DNA of 53,923 bases from Paraburkholderia sp. Ac-20340 (GCF_017104965.1 NZ_JAAGPR010000048.1:1-53923); one strand, 5' to 3'. Shown: positions 26,807 to 35,971, counted from the stretch's first letter. A program made the numbers and translations. The notes: generated by a model not told the origin, from the sequence alone.

Positions 26807-28228
26807 ATGCACGCAGAGTCGAAAGGCCATTCGGCGCCCGCGCTTCAGCAGACGCTCGGCACCTGGCAACTGTGGGGCATTGCCGTCGGGCTCGTGATTT
26901 CCGGCGAATATTTCGGCTGGAGCTACGGCTGGGCGAGCGCCGGCACACTGGGCTTCGTCGTCACGGCGCTGTTCGTGGCGGCCATGTACACCACCTTCAT
27001 TTTCAGTTTCACCGAACTCACCACCTCGATCCCGCACGCAGGCGGCCCGTTCGCGTATGCGCGCCGCGCTTTCGGCCCGGCAGGCGGTTATCTGGCCGGT
27101 GCGGCCACGCTGGTCGAGTTCGTGTTCGCGCCGCCGGCCATTGCGCTGGCGATCGGCGCTTATCTGCACGTGCAGTTCCCGGGGCTCGAACCGAAGCACG
27201 CCGCCATGGGCGCGTACCTCGTGTTCATGGCGCTCAATATCGTCGGCGTGCAGATCGCCGCGACCTTCGAACTCGTGGTCACGCTGTTCGCGATCTTCGA
27301 GTTGCTGGTCTTCATGGGCGTGGTGTCGCCGGGCTTTTCGTGGGATCACTTCACGAAAGGCGGCTGGTCCGGTGCCGATCATTTCTCGATGGGCGCGTTC
27401 CACGGCATGTTCGCCGCGATCCCGTTCGCCATCTGGTTCTTCCTCGCGATCGAAGGCGTGGCCATGGCCGCCGAAGAGGCGAAGAACCCGAAGCGCTCGA
27501 TTCCCATCGCGTATGTGGCCGGCATTCTGACGCTGGTGGCGCTGGCCGTGGGCGTGATGGTGTTTGCGGGCGGTGCGGGCGACTGGACCAAGCTCGCCAA
27601 CATCAACGACCCGCTGCCGCAAGCGATGAAATACATCGTCGGCGAACATAGCGGCTGGATGCATATGCTCGTGTGGCTCGGCCTGTTCGGTCTGGTCGCG
27701 TCGTTCCACGGCATCATTCTGGGCTACTCGCGCCAGATCTTCGCGCTGGCTCGCGAAGGCTATCTGCCGGCGTGGCTGGCCAAGGTGCATCCGCGCTTCA
27801 AGACGCCTTATCGCGCGATTATCGCGGGCGGCGTGGTGGGCATCGCGGCGATCTATAGCGACGAGCTGATCCAGTTCGGCGGCCAGACGCTCACCGCGAA
27901 TATCGTCACGATGTCGGTGTTCGGCGCGATCGTCATGTACATCCTCAGCATGGCCGCGCTGTTCAAGCTGCGCCGCACGCAACCGGCGCTGTCGCGTCCG
28001 TTCCGCGCGCCGCTGTATCCGTTCTTCCCGGCTTTCGCGCTGCTCGCCGCGCTGGTTTGCCTCGGCACGATGGTGTACTTCAACGCGCTGGTCGCGGTGA
28101 TTTTCGTGGGCTTTCTGGCCGTCGGCTATGCTTACTTCCTCGCCACCCGTGCGCAGCGCGAAGCGGCTTCGGATGTCGCGCAAAAGCTGGAATCGCTGGA
28201 ATCGCCGGGCGCGCTGCTCGAGGAATAA
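26807..28228 (+). CDS. eat: Ethanolamine permease (APC superfamily)
   Basis: 473 residues from ATG 26807 with GAGGAG 8 bases upstream; an in-frame ATG at 26687 adds 40 unlikely residues. Twelve predicted membrane segments. The N-terminal part (GTWQLWGIAVGLVISGEYFGWSYGW) and the IPHAGGPFAYARRAFGP segment are characteristic of the ethanolamine permease branch of the amino acid-polyamine-organocation family. It imports ethanolamine for the lyase encoded 47 bases downstream. The context (eutB, eutC, eutR) supports the substrate strongly. Confidence 0.93.
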   Translation: MHAESKGHSAPALQQTLGTWQLWGIAVGLVISGEYFGWSYGWASAGTLGFVVTALFVAAMYTTFIFSFTELTTSIPHAGGPFAYARRAFGPAGGYLAGAATLVEFVFAPPAIALAIGAYLHVQFPGLEPKHAAMGAYLVFMALNIVGVQIAATFELVVTLFAIFELLVFMGVVSPGFSWDHFTKGGWSGADHFSMGAFHGMFAAIPFAIWFFLAIEGVAMAAEEAKNPKRSIPIAYVAGILTLVALAVGVMVFAGGAGDWTKLANINDPLPQAMKYIVGEHSGWMHMLVWLGLFGLVASFHGIILGYSRQIFALAREGYLPAWLAKVHPRFKTPYRAIIAGGVVGIAAIYSDELIQFGGQTLTANIVTMSVFGAIVMYILSMAALFKLRRTQPALSRPFRAPLYPFFPAFALLAALVCLGTMVYFNALVAVIFVGFLAVGYAYFLATRAQREAASDVAQKLESLESPGALLEE

Positions 28229-28275
28229 GCGCACAATGACCCTCTGCACCATGCCAGAGCGCAGGAGTTGAATCG

Positions 28276-29685
28276 ATGGCCTATACGGAGACGATCGGTC
28301 CGCGTACATACCGTTTCGCGGACCTCAAGACCCTGCTCGCAAAGGCGAGTCCGCTGCGCAGCGGCGACCAGCTCGCGGGCGTGGCGGCGGCCAGCGAGGA
28401 AGAACGCGTCGCCGCGAAGATGGCGCTGGCCAACGTGCCGCTCAGGACTTTCCTGAGCGAAGCGCTGATTCCCTACGAAAGCGATGAAGTCACGCGCCTG
28501 ATCGTCGATACACACGACGCTCAGGCGTTCGCGGCGGTTTCGCACCTCACCGTGGGCGATTTCCGCAACTGGCTGCTCTCGCCGGAAGCGGACAGCGCGG
28601 CACTCGAACGTGTCGGCCCGGGTCTGACGCCCGAAATGGTGGCTGCAGTCTCCAAGATCATGCGCAACCAGGATCTGATCGCAGTGGCGCGCAAGCGCCC
28701 GGTGATCACGCGCTTTCGCAATACCGTGGGGCTGCCGGGACGCATGTCCGTGCGTCTGCAGCCGAACCATCCCACCGACGACGTGAAAGGCATTGCCGCT
28801 TCCATGCTCGACGGCCTGATGTACGGCTGCGGCGACGCGATGATCGGCATCAATCCCGCGACCGATAGCCTGGCCGCCATCGTCAAGCTGCTCGCGATGA
28901 TCGATGGCTTTCGCGAGCGTTATCGCGTGCCCACGCAATCGTGCGTGCTCACGCACGTCACCAACACCATCGCCGCGATTGAAAAAGGCGCGCCTGTCGA
29001 TCTGGTGTTCCAGTCGATCGCGGGCACCGAAAAAGCCAACGCGAGCTTTGGCATTTCACTCGCGCTGCTGGGTGAAGCGTATGACGCGGCGCTCTCGCTC
29101 AAGCGCGGCACGGTCGGCAATAACGTCATGTACTTCGAGACGGGGCAGGGCAGCGCGTTGTCCGCCAATGCGCATTTCGGCGTCGATCAACAGACCTGCG
29201 AAGTGCGCGCCTATGCGGTCGCGCGGCGCTTCAATCCGTTTCTCGTCAACACGGTGGTGGGCTTTATCGGCCCGGAATATCTCTACGACGGCAAGCAGAT
29301 CATTCGCGCCGGTCTGGAGGATCACTTCTGCGGCAAGTTATTAGGCGTGCCGATGGGTTGCGACATCTGCTACACCAATCACGCCGAAGCCGATTCCGAC
29401 GACATGGACACGCTGCTCACGCTGCTGGGCGCGGCGGGCATCAACTTCATCATGGGCATTCCCGGCGCCGACGACGTGATGCTCAATTACCAGAGCACCT
29501 CGTTTCACGACGCGCTCTACGTGCGCGATCTGTTGGGTCTGCGCCGCGCGCCCGAGTTCGAGGAATGGCTGGAAACGATGGAGATCGCCGACGCGAAAGG
29601 CGCGCTGCTGCCAACTTCGCCGCGCGTGCCGTTGCTGGCGGGTGCGCATGAGTGGATGGGCATCGCGCAAGGAGCGGGCGCATGA
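28276..29685 (+). CDS. eutB: Ethanolamine ammonia-lyase, large subunit
   Basis: 469 residues, close to the ~453 of the enteric enzyme. AGGAG precedes ATG 28276. It is the catalytic barrel subunit, which with EutC and adenosylcobalamin splits ethanolamine into acetaldehyde and ammonia. Typical segments are VTRLIVDTHD, GLPGRMSVRLQPNHPTDDVKGIAASMLDGLMYGCGDAMIGINPATDS, QSCVLTHVTN and FETGQGSALSANAHFGVDQQTCEVRAYAVAR. Its stop overlaps the eutC start (ATGA). No microcompartment shell genes are nearby, so this is the short, non-carboxysomal pathway. Confidence 0.97.
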   Translation: MAYTETIGPRTYRFADLKTLLAKASPLRSGDQLAGVAAASEEERVAAKMALANVPLRTFLSEALIPYESDEVTRLIVDTHDAQAFAAVSHLTVGDFRNWLLSPEADSAALERVGPGLTPEMVAAVSKIMRNQDLIAVARKRPVITRFRNTVGLPGRMSVRLQPNHPTDDVKGIAASMLDGLMYGCGDAMIGINPATDSLAAIVKLLAMIDGFRERYRVPTQSCVLTHVTNTIAAIEKGAPVDLVFQSIAGTEKANASFGISLALLGEAYDAALSLKRGTVGNNVMYFETGQGSALSANAHFGVDQQTCEVRAYAVARRFNPFLVNTVVGFIGPEYLYDGKQIIRAGLEDHFCGKLLGVPMGCDICYTNHAEADSDDMDTLLTLLGAAGINFIMGIPGADDVMLNYQSTSFHDALYVRDLLGLRRAPEFEEWLETMEIADAKGALLPTSPRVPLLAGAHEWMGIAQGAGA

Positions 29686-30491
29686 GCGATGCGGTCGAAA
29701 AGAACCCGTGGGCCGGGCTGAAGTCCTTCACGAATGCACGTATCGCGCTGGGGCGCGCGGGCAATGGCCTGCCGACCGCGCCCCTGCTGGCGTTCAATCT
29801 CTCACATGCGCAGGCGCGCGACGCCGTGCATCAGCCGCTCGATGTCGAGGCGTTGCGTGCGCAACTGGAGGCGTCGGGGTTTTCGACGCTGGCGGCGGCG
29901 AGTGCGGCGCCGGACCGGCAGCACTATCTGCGTCGGCCGGATCTGGGGCGCAAGCTTGCCGATGAAAGCCGCGAGGCGCTCGGCAAAGCGCGTGCACAGC
30001 CGGGGCCTGACATCGTGTTCGTGGTCGGCGACGGGCTTTCGGCTTTTGCCGCGGCAAAGCAGGCCGTGCCGTTTCTCGAAGCGGTGCGCAAGCGCTTGAA
30101 CGATGGCGCCGAGGGTGCCAGTTCGCCCGCCTGGCGCATCGGGCCCGTGGTGGTGGCGAGCCAGGCGCGCGTGGCGCTCGGCGACGAAATCGGCGAATTG
30201 CTGGGCGCGAAGCTCGTCGCGATGTTGATCGGCGAGCGGCCGGGTCTGAGTTCGCCGGATAGTCTTGGCGTGTATCTCACGTGGGCGCCGAAGGTGGGCT
30301 GCCACGACGCGCTGCGCAATTGCATCTCGAACGTGCGCCCCGAAGGTTTGCCGTACGAGGCGGCGGCGCACAAGCTGCATTACCTGCTCACGCACGCCAG
30401 ACGGCTTCAGCTCACCGGCGTCGGTCTGAAAGACGATAGCGACGCACTGTTGCCCGAAGCCCAGTCCGTCGAGCGGATCGAAACTGCTTGA
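29682..30491 (+). CDS. eutC: Ethanolamine ammonia-lyase, small subunit
   Basis: 269 residues from ATG 29682, coupled to eutB by a 4-base overlap. EutC helps hold the adenosylcobalamin cofactor at the EutB interface. Recognisable parts are FTNARIALGRAGNGLPTAPLLAFNLSHAQARDAVH, HYLRRPDLGRKL, DIVFVVGDGLSAFAAAKQAVPFL, VVVASQARVALGDEIGELLGAKLVAMLIGERPGLSSPDSLGVYLTWAPKVGCHDALRNCISNVRPEGL. Length and motifs are normal for proteobacterial EutC. Aldehyde dehydrogenase for the acetaldehyde product is not in the window. Confidence 0.97.
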   Translation: MSDAVEKNPWAGLKSFTNARIALGRAGNGLPTAPLLAFNLSHAQARDAVHQPLDVEALRAQLEASGFSTLAAASAAPDRQHYLRRPDLGRKLADESREALGKARAQPGPDIVFVVGDGLSAFAAAKQAVPFLEAVRKRLNDGAEGASSPAWRIGPVVVASQARVALGDEIGELLGAKLVAMLIGERPGLSSPDSLGVYLTWAPKVGCHDALRNCISNVRPEGLPYEAAAHKLHYLLTHARRLQLTGVGLKDDSDALLPEAQSVERIETA

Positions 30492-30601
30492 TCAGATCGG
30501 TTGGCGCTATCTACGCCATCGGCGCGCACTTTTTTGGGGCGAAATGCACGATGGATACGATATTTCGCGCCACGATGCGTCGTAGTCGAACAGCGGCAAT
30601 G

Positions 30602-30641
30602 GTCGGCAACAGTGAGCAACAGTCAGCAACACTCGGGCAAC
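30602..30641. repeat. Four imperfect 10-bp tandem repeats upstream of eutR
   Basis: GTCGGCAACA, GTGAGCAACA, GTCAGCAACA and CTCGGGCAAC occupy 30602-30641 in a row. The 10-base period equals about one helical turn, as in arrays of activator half-sites. They lie ~165 bases before eutR in a 315-base gap with no gene of its own. A role as an EutR or other regulator site is inference. Confidence 0.55.
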
Positions 30642-30806
30642 CCGCGCCCGCCTGTGCCGTTGTGGCGCAATACTGCTCCACGACTGCACAGGCGATACGC
30701 ACAAAGGCAATCGAAACCCACCGCCAATGCGGGTCTGGCTGAACTGGCGCGAGTTTTGCATCGAAAGCCGATCGTTTCGACAAAATTCATGCGCAAGGAG
30801 TCACCC

Positions 30807-31877
30807 ATGAATCAAGCGGCCACGCGCATTGCTTCCACCTCAGTACCCGCAACACCCGCAGCACCCGCGGCGCTCACCGCCGAAGACACACGCCTGAACG
30901 CGCAGGGCACCGATGTGCCCGCCGGACGCGCCATCGTCAGCGTGGCCCACGACGCGGACGAGCAGGCGCGCAATCTGGTCGGCTGGCGGCAGACTTACGA
31001 CCAGCTCGCGGCGGGCCGCTTCGTGGGTACGCTCACGGAAATCCCGCTCGACACCATGAAGATTTTCTGCGAGACCACGAGCCACACGCTGCGTCAGGCG
31101 TGCGAGGTGCGTGGCGACGCGTACTGGTTCGGCATTCCGGCCGCGCGCGACGAGCAGGCGCGCATCGATTCGCAGCCCTTCGGCGAGCACGCCATTGCCG
31201 TGCGTCCCGGCAACGTCGAATTCGAACTGCTGACACCCGCGCAATTCTCGATCTACGGCGTGGTGGTGCGCGGCGACGTGCTGCGCCGCTACGCCGAAAC
31301 CGTGGAGCGTGTGCCGCTCGACGCCCGCCTGCCGCCTGCGCCCACCGTGCGCGCGGGAGCCGCGCGTCTCGCCCAGCTTTGCGGCATGCTCGCGCAGCGC
31401 CTGGGCGATCCTGAAGACGGCAACGCGGTGCTGAGCGATATCGAACGCGACGACGTGCAGGCGGAACTGCTCGCGGCGCTGTTCGACGCCTGCACGACAC
31501 AGGAAGACGAGCACGCCGATGACCACCCCCAGACGCATGCCGATCAACCGTCGCGCCGCCGCTGGATCGTCGCGCAGGCGCGCGATTATGTGCTCGCGCA
31601 TCGCTCGCGTCCGGTCGGTGTGCCGGAGCTTTGCGAGCAGTTGCACGTGAGCCGCCGCACCTTGCAGTACTGCTTCCAGGATGTGCTGGGCATGGCGCCC
31701 GCGACGTATCTGCGCGCGCTGCGCCTGAACGGCGCGCGGCGCGATCTATGCGGCCGCGCGGCAGGTTCCGTGCAGGATGTGGCGGCGGCGTGGGGCTTCT
31801 GGCATCTGAGCCAGTTCGCGACGGATTATCGGCGCATGTTCGGCATGCGTCCGTCCGAAGCGCTGCGCGCGTCGTAG
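30807..31877 (+). CDS. eutR: AraC-family activator of ethanolamine use (EutR-like)
   Basis: 356 residues from ATG 30807, with AAGGAG 6 bases upstream; longer frames reaching back to 30501 cross the repeat region and are unlikely. The N-terminal ~230 residues form the effector domain (DADEQARNLVGWRQTYDQLAAGRFVGTLTEIPL). The C-terminal AraC-type double helix-turn-helix (about 255-356) reads VPELCEQLHVSRRTLQYCFQDVLGMAPATYLRALRLNGARRDL...VQDVAAAWGFWHLSQFATDYRRMFGMRPSEAL. EutR in enterics senses ethanolamine plus B12; the same is plausible here. Transcribed apart from eat-eutBC, on the same strand. Confidence 0.9.
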   Translation: MNQAATRIASTSVPATPAAPAALTAEDTRLNAQGTDVPAGRAIVSVAHDADEQARNLVGWRQTYDQLAAGRFVGTLTEIPLDTMKIFCETTSHTLRQACEVRGDAYWFGIPAARDEQARIDSQPFGEHAIAVRPGNVEFELLTPAQFSIYGVVVRGDVLRRYAETVERVPLDARLPPAPTVRAGAARLAQLCGMLAQRLGDPEDGNAVLSDIERDDVQAELLAALFDACTTQEDEHADDHPQTHADQPSRRRWIVAQARDYVLAHRSRPVGVPELCEQLHVSRRTLQYCFQDVLGMAPATYLRALRLNGARRDLCGRAAGSVQDVAAAWGFWHLSQFATDYRRMFGMRPSEALRAS

Positions 31878-31887
31878 CGTTTCCGTT

Positions 31888-32739
31888 TTATTCGGATGAC
31901 TGATTATTGGCCGGCCTGGCGATGAACTTGCCAGGACTCGTCCCTGTGAGCCGGCGAAACATCGCGATAAACGCCGACGAAGTCGCGTAACCCAGATCGA
32001 GCGCGACCGATTCCACGCTGCGTCCCGCCTGCAGCAGCGGCAGCGCGCTCACCAGCCGCAAACGCGCGCGCCATTCCGTCAACGACATGCCCAGTTCACG
32101 CTGCGCGTGGCGCATCAGCGTGCGCTCGCTCATATGAAATGCAGCGGCGAGATCGGCGATCGGGCGGTTATCGGCGGGATTGTCGTGGAAGACCTTGAGC
32201 ACGGCGTCGAGTTCGGGGTCGTCCGCGTGCGGCAGATAACTGCCCGTCGTCGCGCAGGTGCCGAGTTGATCGACCAGCGCGCGCAACAGACGCGCACGCG
32301 CGGGCGATTCCTGGCCATCGTGGCCTTCGGGCGGCAACGCGCGCAGATGTTCGAGCATCGCCCGCACCAGCGGCGACACCATCATCGCGCAGGTGGCATC
32401 GGGCAGCGCGGTGCAAAGTTCGCGGTTGATATAGACCGAACAGTGCACGGTTTCCGCGTGGTTGAAACCCACATGCTCCGTGCCGGGCGCGATCCATAAG
32501 GCCATATGCGGCGGCGCGAGAAAGTAGTCTTCACGCGTCGTGACTTCGGTGATGCCGCTGAACGAATAGACGAATTCGCCCCACGGATGGCACATCGACG
32601 GATAGCTCGCATGCGAAGGCATGTGCTCGGTGCGGAAATACACGGGCACCGGCAGCGTGTCGATGAAAGGCGGCTGGCGCAGATGCTGTACGTTGCGCCT
32701 GGGCGCGGCGTGCTGGCGGATTTTGGGCGTGGTGGGCAT
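31888..32739 (-). CDS. AraC-family regulator with N-terminal cupin (NimR-like)
   Basis: 283 residues. An N-terminal cupin-like domain (about 20-130, with the HPWGEFVYSFSG, PHMALWIAPGTEHVGFNH pattern) precedes the AraC helix-turn-helix pair (~170-275: DNPADNRPIADLAAAFHMSERTLMRHAQRELGMSLTEWRARLRLVSALPLLQAGRSVESVALDLGYATSSAFIAMFRRLTGTSPGKF). This layout is typical of NimR-type regulators that control adjacent efflux genes; the MFS exporter at 33776 is a possible target with one gene between. It converges on eutR with a 10-base gap. Confidence 0.88.
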   Translation of the reverse strand: MPTTPKIRQHAAPRRNVQHLRQPPFIDTLPVPVYFRTEHMPSHASYPSMCHPWGEFVYSFSGITEVTTREDYFLAPPHMALWIAPGTEHVGFNHAETVHCSVYINRELCTALPDATCAMMVSPLVRAMLEHLRALPPEGHDGQESPARARLLRALVDQLGTCATTGSYLPHADDPELDAVLKVFHDNPADNRPIADLAAAFHMSERTLMRHAQRELGMSLTEWRARLRLVSALPLLQAGRSVESVALDLGYATSSAFIAMFRRLTGTSPGKFIARPANNQSSE

Positions 32740-32748
32740 GGCGCGGCT

Positions 32749-33678
32749 TTATGACGATGGCGCCGCGAGGGCGCTTTTGTGCACGCTTTTGTGTACGCTC
32801 TCGCGCGCGAGTTCGACAAAGCGCAGCGCGCAGTTCGAGGCGTTGTGCGCGCGCCAGAGCAGCGTTTGTTCGAGCGGCGCTTCGCCCGCGAGCGGCACGT
32901 AGCGCACGCCGGGCATCTGCAACGCCGCCACCGATGCCGGCACGATCGCCACGCCGCGTTCTGCAGCGACCAGCGCCACCAGCGTGGCGACCTGCGTAGC
33001 GGTGGGGCCCGGGCGCGGCGTGATGCCCGCCTGCGCGCACAGACGATTGAGCGCGGCATTGAGCGCCCAGCCGTGCCCCGGCGGATAGGTGATGAACGCT
33101 TCGTGCGCGAGCGCCGCGAAATCGATCGATTCGCACGCCGCATAGGCGCTGCCCGAAGGCACGGCGGCAACCAGCGGCTCGCTCGCAACGACGTGCTGCG
33201 CAATTTCCGGCGGTGCGGGCTCTGCCGCCGCCCAGCCAAACGCAATATCGAGCACGCCCGCCGCAATCTGCCGATGATGATCGGCGCTGCCCACTTCGCG
33301 AAAACTCAGCGCCACCTCGGGCGCGCGTCTGCCGAAATCGCGCACGATTTCACTGAATACGCGCGACATCGGAATCGAACTCGTGTAGCCGATCGCCAGC
33401 CGTCCGGCCTCGCCGCTCGCGAGCCGTTGCGCGGACGTTTGCGCGCTCAGTGCCGCATCGAGCACCTGACGCGCGTGATCGAGAAACTGCGCGCCTTCGG
33501 GCGTGAGCGTGACGGCGCGCGTCGAGCGCTCGAACAGACGTATCCCCAGTTCCGTTTCGAGCGCGGAAATCTGGCGCGTGAGCGGCGGCTGCGCAATATG
33601 CAGACGCTCGGCGGCGCGGCCGAAGTGCAGTTCGTCGGCGACGGTCACGAAATAGCGCAGGCGGCGCAGGTCGAGCAT
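32749..33678 (-). CDS. LysR-family regulator, divergent from an MFS transporter
   Basis: 309 residues from ATG 33678, where the winged helix-turn-helix begins (MLDLRRLRYFVTVADELHFGRAAERLHIAQPPLTRQISALE). The longer frame to 33834 adds 52 residues with poor codon use that overlap the MFS gene start. The helix-turn-helix resembles the CatR/BenM/CbbR-type branch of aromatic and MFS-linked regulators; the effector domain runs ~90-295. The 97-base divergent gap to the MFS gene is where it would act. It ends 9 bases from the AraC gene start, so the two could be co-transcribed. Confidence 0.88.
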   Translation of the reverse strand: MLDLRRLRYFVTVADELHFGRAAERLHIAQPPLTRQISALETELGIRLFERSTRAVTLTPEGAQFLDHARQVLDAALSAQTSAQRLASGEAGRLAIGYTSSIPMSRVFSEIVRDFGRRAPEVALSFREVGSADHHRQIAAGVLDIAFGWAAAEPAPPEIAQHVVASEPLVAAVPSGSAYAACESIDFAALAHEAFITYPPGHGWALNAALNRLCAQAGITPRPGPTATQVATLVALVAAERGVAIVPASVAALQMPGVRYVPLAGEAPLEQTLLWRAHNASNCALRFVELARESVHKSVHKSALAAPSS

Positions 33679-33775
33679 GCGGAGCGTTCCGGTATCAATG
33701 GCGACAAATTCGGTATTGGCCCGCCGCGCGTGCGCCCGGCAGACTGGCAGGACGCTATCGTCACGGAAATCCTTC

Positions 33776-34975
33776 ATGTCTGGCAAGCCTTTGCGCGCGG
33801 CGTTCTTCTTGTGCGGCTGCGCGGCCTTTTTCAATCTCTACGCCACGCAGGGCATTCTGCGCGAACTTGCGGCGGCGTTTGGCGTGAGCGCCGAGCGCGC
33901 GGGGCAGGGCGTCAGCGCCACTACGCTGGCCGTCGCCATTATCGCGCCATTCGTGGGGGCGCTGGCCGAGCCGTTCGCGCGCCGCACGGTGATCGCGGGC
34001 GCGGCGGTGGCGTCGGCGCTGCCGGCTTTGTGGGCCGCGCAGGCGGGTGGTTTCGCCTCGTTCCTGGCCGCGCGCTTCGCGGTGGGCTTGCTGATGCCGT
34101 TTATCTTCGCGATTTCGGTTTCGATGATCGGCGAGTGTTTTTCGCGCGAAGAGACGGCGGAGGTCAGTGCGCTGTTCGTGGCGGGCACGACGCTCGGCGG
34201 TTTCGCGGGGCGTTTCGTGACGAACGCGTGCGTGGCGGCGTTGGGCTGGCGGCACGCGCTCGACGTGGTGGCGATGCTGAGCCTCGTGGCCGGCGTGGGG
34301 CTCTTCGCCTGCCTGCCCGCCATGCCGCGCGTACGCGTTGAAGCGCGGGCGGCGGATCGGCGGCTGCCGTCGCGTCTGCAACTGCTGATGCAGCCGTATT
34401 TGCTCGCGGCGTTCGGATTTGGCGCCTGCGTGCTGGCTTCGCAAGTGGCGACTTTCACGTTCGCCGGGCTGCGCCTCGCGCAAGCGCCGTACAACTTCGG
34501 CACGGCGCAGATCGGCGCGATTTATGCGGTCTTTCTGCTGGCGATGGTGGTGACGCCGCTCGCGGGACGCATCGCGCGCAAGCGTTCGCCGCGCGATCTG
34601 GCGCTCTGGGCGATGTGGCTCGGGCTGGCGGGCGCATTGCTCACGCTCGCGCACGGACTCGTGCCGATCCTCGTCGGGCTCGCGCTGGGATCGACCGCCG
34701 TGTTCGTCGAACAGGCCGCCGCCAATGCGTTCATTTCGCAGAGCGCCGGGGCGGCGCGGGCCACGGCCATCGGCTTGTATCTCTCGTTCTATTACCTGGG
34801 CGGCAGCCTGGGTTCGGTGCTGCCCGTGCCGGCGTGGCGTGCGTGGGGCTGGAGCGGCTGCGTGGGCTTCGTGATCGTCGCGCAGGCGCTGGCGGGCTGG
34901 CTCGCGTGGCGGTTCTGGCGCGAGCGCGCCCAGGCGCTCAAGCGCGCCTCAGATACGGCGGGCGCTCACGCGTAG
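33776..34975 (+). CDS. MFS transporter (YnfM-like efflux branch)
   Basis: 399 residues from ATG 33776 with 12 predicted membrane segments. The start follows from hydrophobicity (PLRAAFFLCGCAAFFNLYATQGILREL as helix 1) rather than from a clear ribosome-binding site. Features are the loop 2-3 region GALAEPFARRTVIAG and the MLMPFIFAISVSMIGECF-like helix 4 segment of arabinose/drug-efflux-type MFS proteins. Probably exports a small molecule controlled by the divergent LysR. The last 10 bases overlap the convergent TetR gene. Substrate unknown. Confidence 0.88.
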   Translation: MSGKPLRAAFFLCGCAAFFNLYATQGILRELAAAFGVSAERAGQGVSATTLAVAIIAPFVGALAEPFARRTVIAGAAVASALPALWAAQAGGFASFLAARFAVGLLMPFIFAISVSMIGECFSREETAEVSALFVAGTTLGGFAGRFVTNACVAALGWRHALDVVAMLSLVAGVGLFACLPAMPRVRVEARAADRRLPSRLQLLMQPYLLAAFGFGACVLASQVATFTFAGLRLAQAPYNFGTAQIGAIYAVFLLAMVVTPLAGRIARKRSPRDLALWAMWLGLAGALLTLAHGLVPILVGLALGSTAVFVEQAAANAFISQSAGAARATAIGLYLSFYYLGGSLGSVLPVPAWRAWGWSGCVGFVIVAQALAGWLAWRFWRERAQALKRASDTAGAHA

Positions 34976-35580
34976 CGCGCGAGGAACATATCGGCGGCGG
35001 CTTCGGCGACACGCGCCTGAGCCGCTTCGTCCAGCGGCGGCTGGCCCATCGTCACCTGCGGCCAGAACGCAAAACCCTTCACCATCCCCTGCAATTCCTG
35101 CGCGGCGAATAGCGGATCGTCGGTGCGCAGGCGGCCGTCGGCGGCGGCTGCGCGAATCCACACCGTCATGTCCTCTTCGCGCTCGCCCATGCGCGCGACC
35201 ATATCGCGGGCGCGCTCGGGCGAGTGAATTCCGGCGGCGATCGCCACGCGCGCGAGCGCCAGAAATGACTCATCGGCCATCAGGCGCAGCTTGCGCCGGA
35301 GTTGCGCAAGCAGTTGCGGGCGCAACGGTTCGGCGGCGCGGTAGGCAGGCGGCTCGCCGGTTTCGCTGGCGTCCCACAGACGCATCATGATGGCGGCGAA
35401 CAGCGCTTCCTTGCTCGGGAAGTGGTTGTAGACCGTGCGCTTGGAGACGCTCGCGCGGGCGGCGATGCGGTCCATGCTGGTTGCGTCATAACCGGCCGCG
35501 AGAAATTCCTCGATGGCCGCTTCGAGAATGGCGGCGCGTTTGCGGTCGGTCAGGCGTTGTGGGGTAGCGGTCGAATCCAT
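34966..35580 (-). CDS. TetR-family repressor
   Basis: 204 residues. The TetR helix-turn-helix is at ~12-58 (KRAAILEAAIEEFLAAGYDATSMDRIAARASVSKRTVYNHFPSKEALFAAIM), followed by an all-helical ligand domain similar to the AcrR/TetR_C_7 type (AELQGMVKGFAFWPQVTMGQPPL). It overlaps the MFS gene end by 10 bases, tail to tail. Its promoter lies in the 391-base gap shared with the divergent heme receptor; a perfect 18-base palindrome there may be its operator. Confidence 0.9.
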   Translation of the reverse strand: MDSTATPQRLTDRKRAAILEAAIEEFLAAGYDATSMDRIAARASVSKRTVYNHFPSKEALFAAIMMRLWDASETGEPPAYRAAEPLRPQLLAQLRRKLRLMADESFLALARVAIAAGIHSPERARDMVARMGEREEDMTVWIRAAAADGRLRTDDPLFAAQELQGMVKGFAFWPQVTMGQPPLDEAAQARVAEAAADMFLARYA

Positions 35581-35719
35581 GACGCGATTTTACTGGTTTG
35601 CCTGGGCGCCGAAAGGCCCCGAAAGCCGCAATCCGGTGCCTCAAGCGGACATTTTTCGCGAAAACCCGTCAGATAACCATTACGCATACAAGGGTTTTCC
35701 AACGATTGCCGGGTACAAA

Positions 35720-35737
35720 ACATTCATCCGTGAATGT
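35720..35737. promoter_or_regulatory. 18-bp palindrome, candidate TetR operator
   Basis: ACATTCA (35720-35726), TCCG, TGAATGT (35731-35737): perfect 7-base arms. It is 140 bases upstream of the tetR start and 235 before the heme receptor. Size and spacing suit a TetR dimer, but the distance is long for autorepression. Confidence 0.4.
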
Positions 35738-35878
35738 ATGCAAAAGCCTTTCGTTCGATCCGCGAAAGACGGCGCAAGCCACTGATCCAGATGGATTTTT
35801 CCCACGCCGATGCCGAGCACTCAAGCGCGCACGCCGCCTGCCCGCATCGCCCAATGCTGACAATTTTGTAAAAAACTA

Positions 35879-35897
35879 AATGAGAATTATTTTCATC
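35879..35897. promoter_or_regulatory. Fur-like box before the heme uptake operon
   Basis: AATGAGAATTATTTTCATC, with arms TGAGAA/TTTTCA around TTA, fits the Fur consensus (GATAATGATAATCATTATC) and resembles the box at 49795-49813. It is 75 bases upstream of the heme receptor start, so iron-repressed expression is expected. Confidence 0.75.
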
Positions 35898-35971
35898 CAG
35901 GCTATGATCGAGCCCGCTTTCGAATCGTAAGAAGACCAGCAGCTCAGAATTCAGACCACGGGGTAGATCAG

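Larger units (their letters stand above)
35581..35971. other. Divergent promoter region between the TetR gene and the heme receptor
   Basis: 391 bases with no supportable gene. It holds a palindrome at 35720-35737, a Fur-like box at 35879-35897 close to the heme receptor, and an AT-rich stretch between 35860 and 35900. Nothing else stands out. Confidence 0.5.

Noticed and set aside
26723..28309. 528-residue minus-strand frame opposite the ethanolamine permease
   Set aside because: Arg/His/Gln-rich antisense pattern, no membrane or domain motifs.
30501..30806. N-terminal extension of EutR back to 30501
   Set aside because: It would run through the 10-bp repeats, has poor codon use, and AAGGAG stands before ATG 30807.
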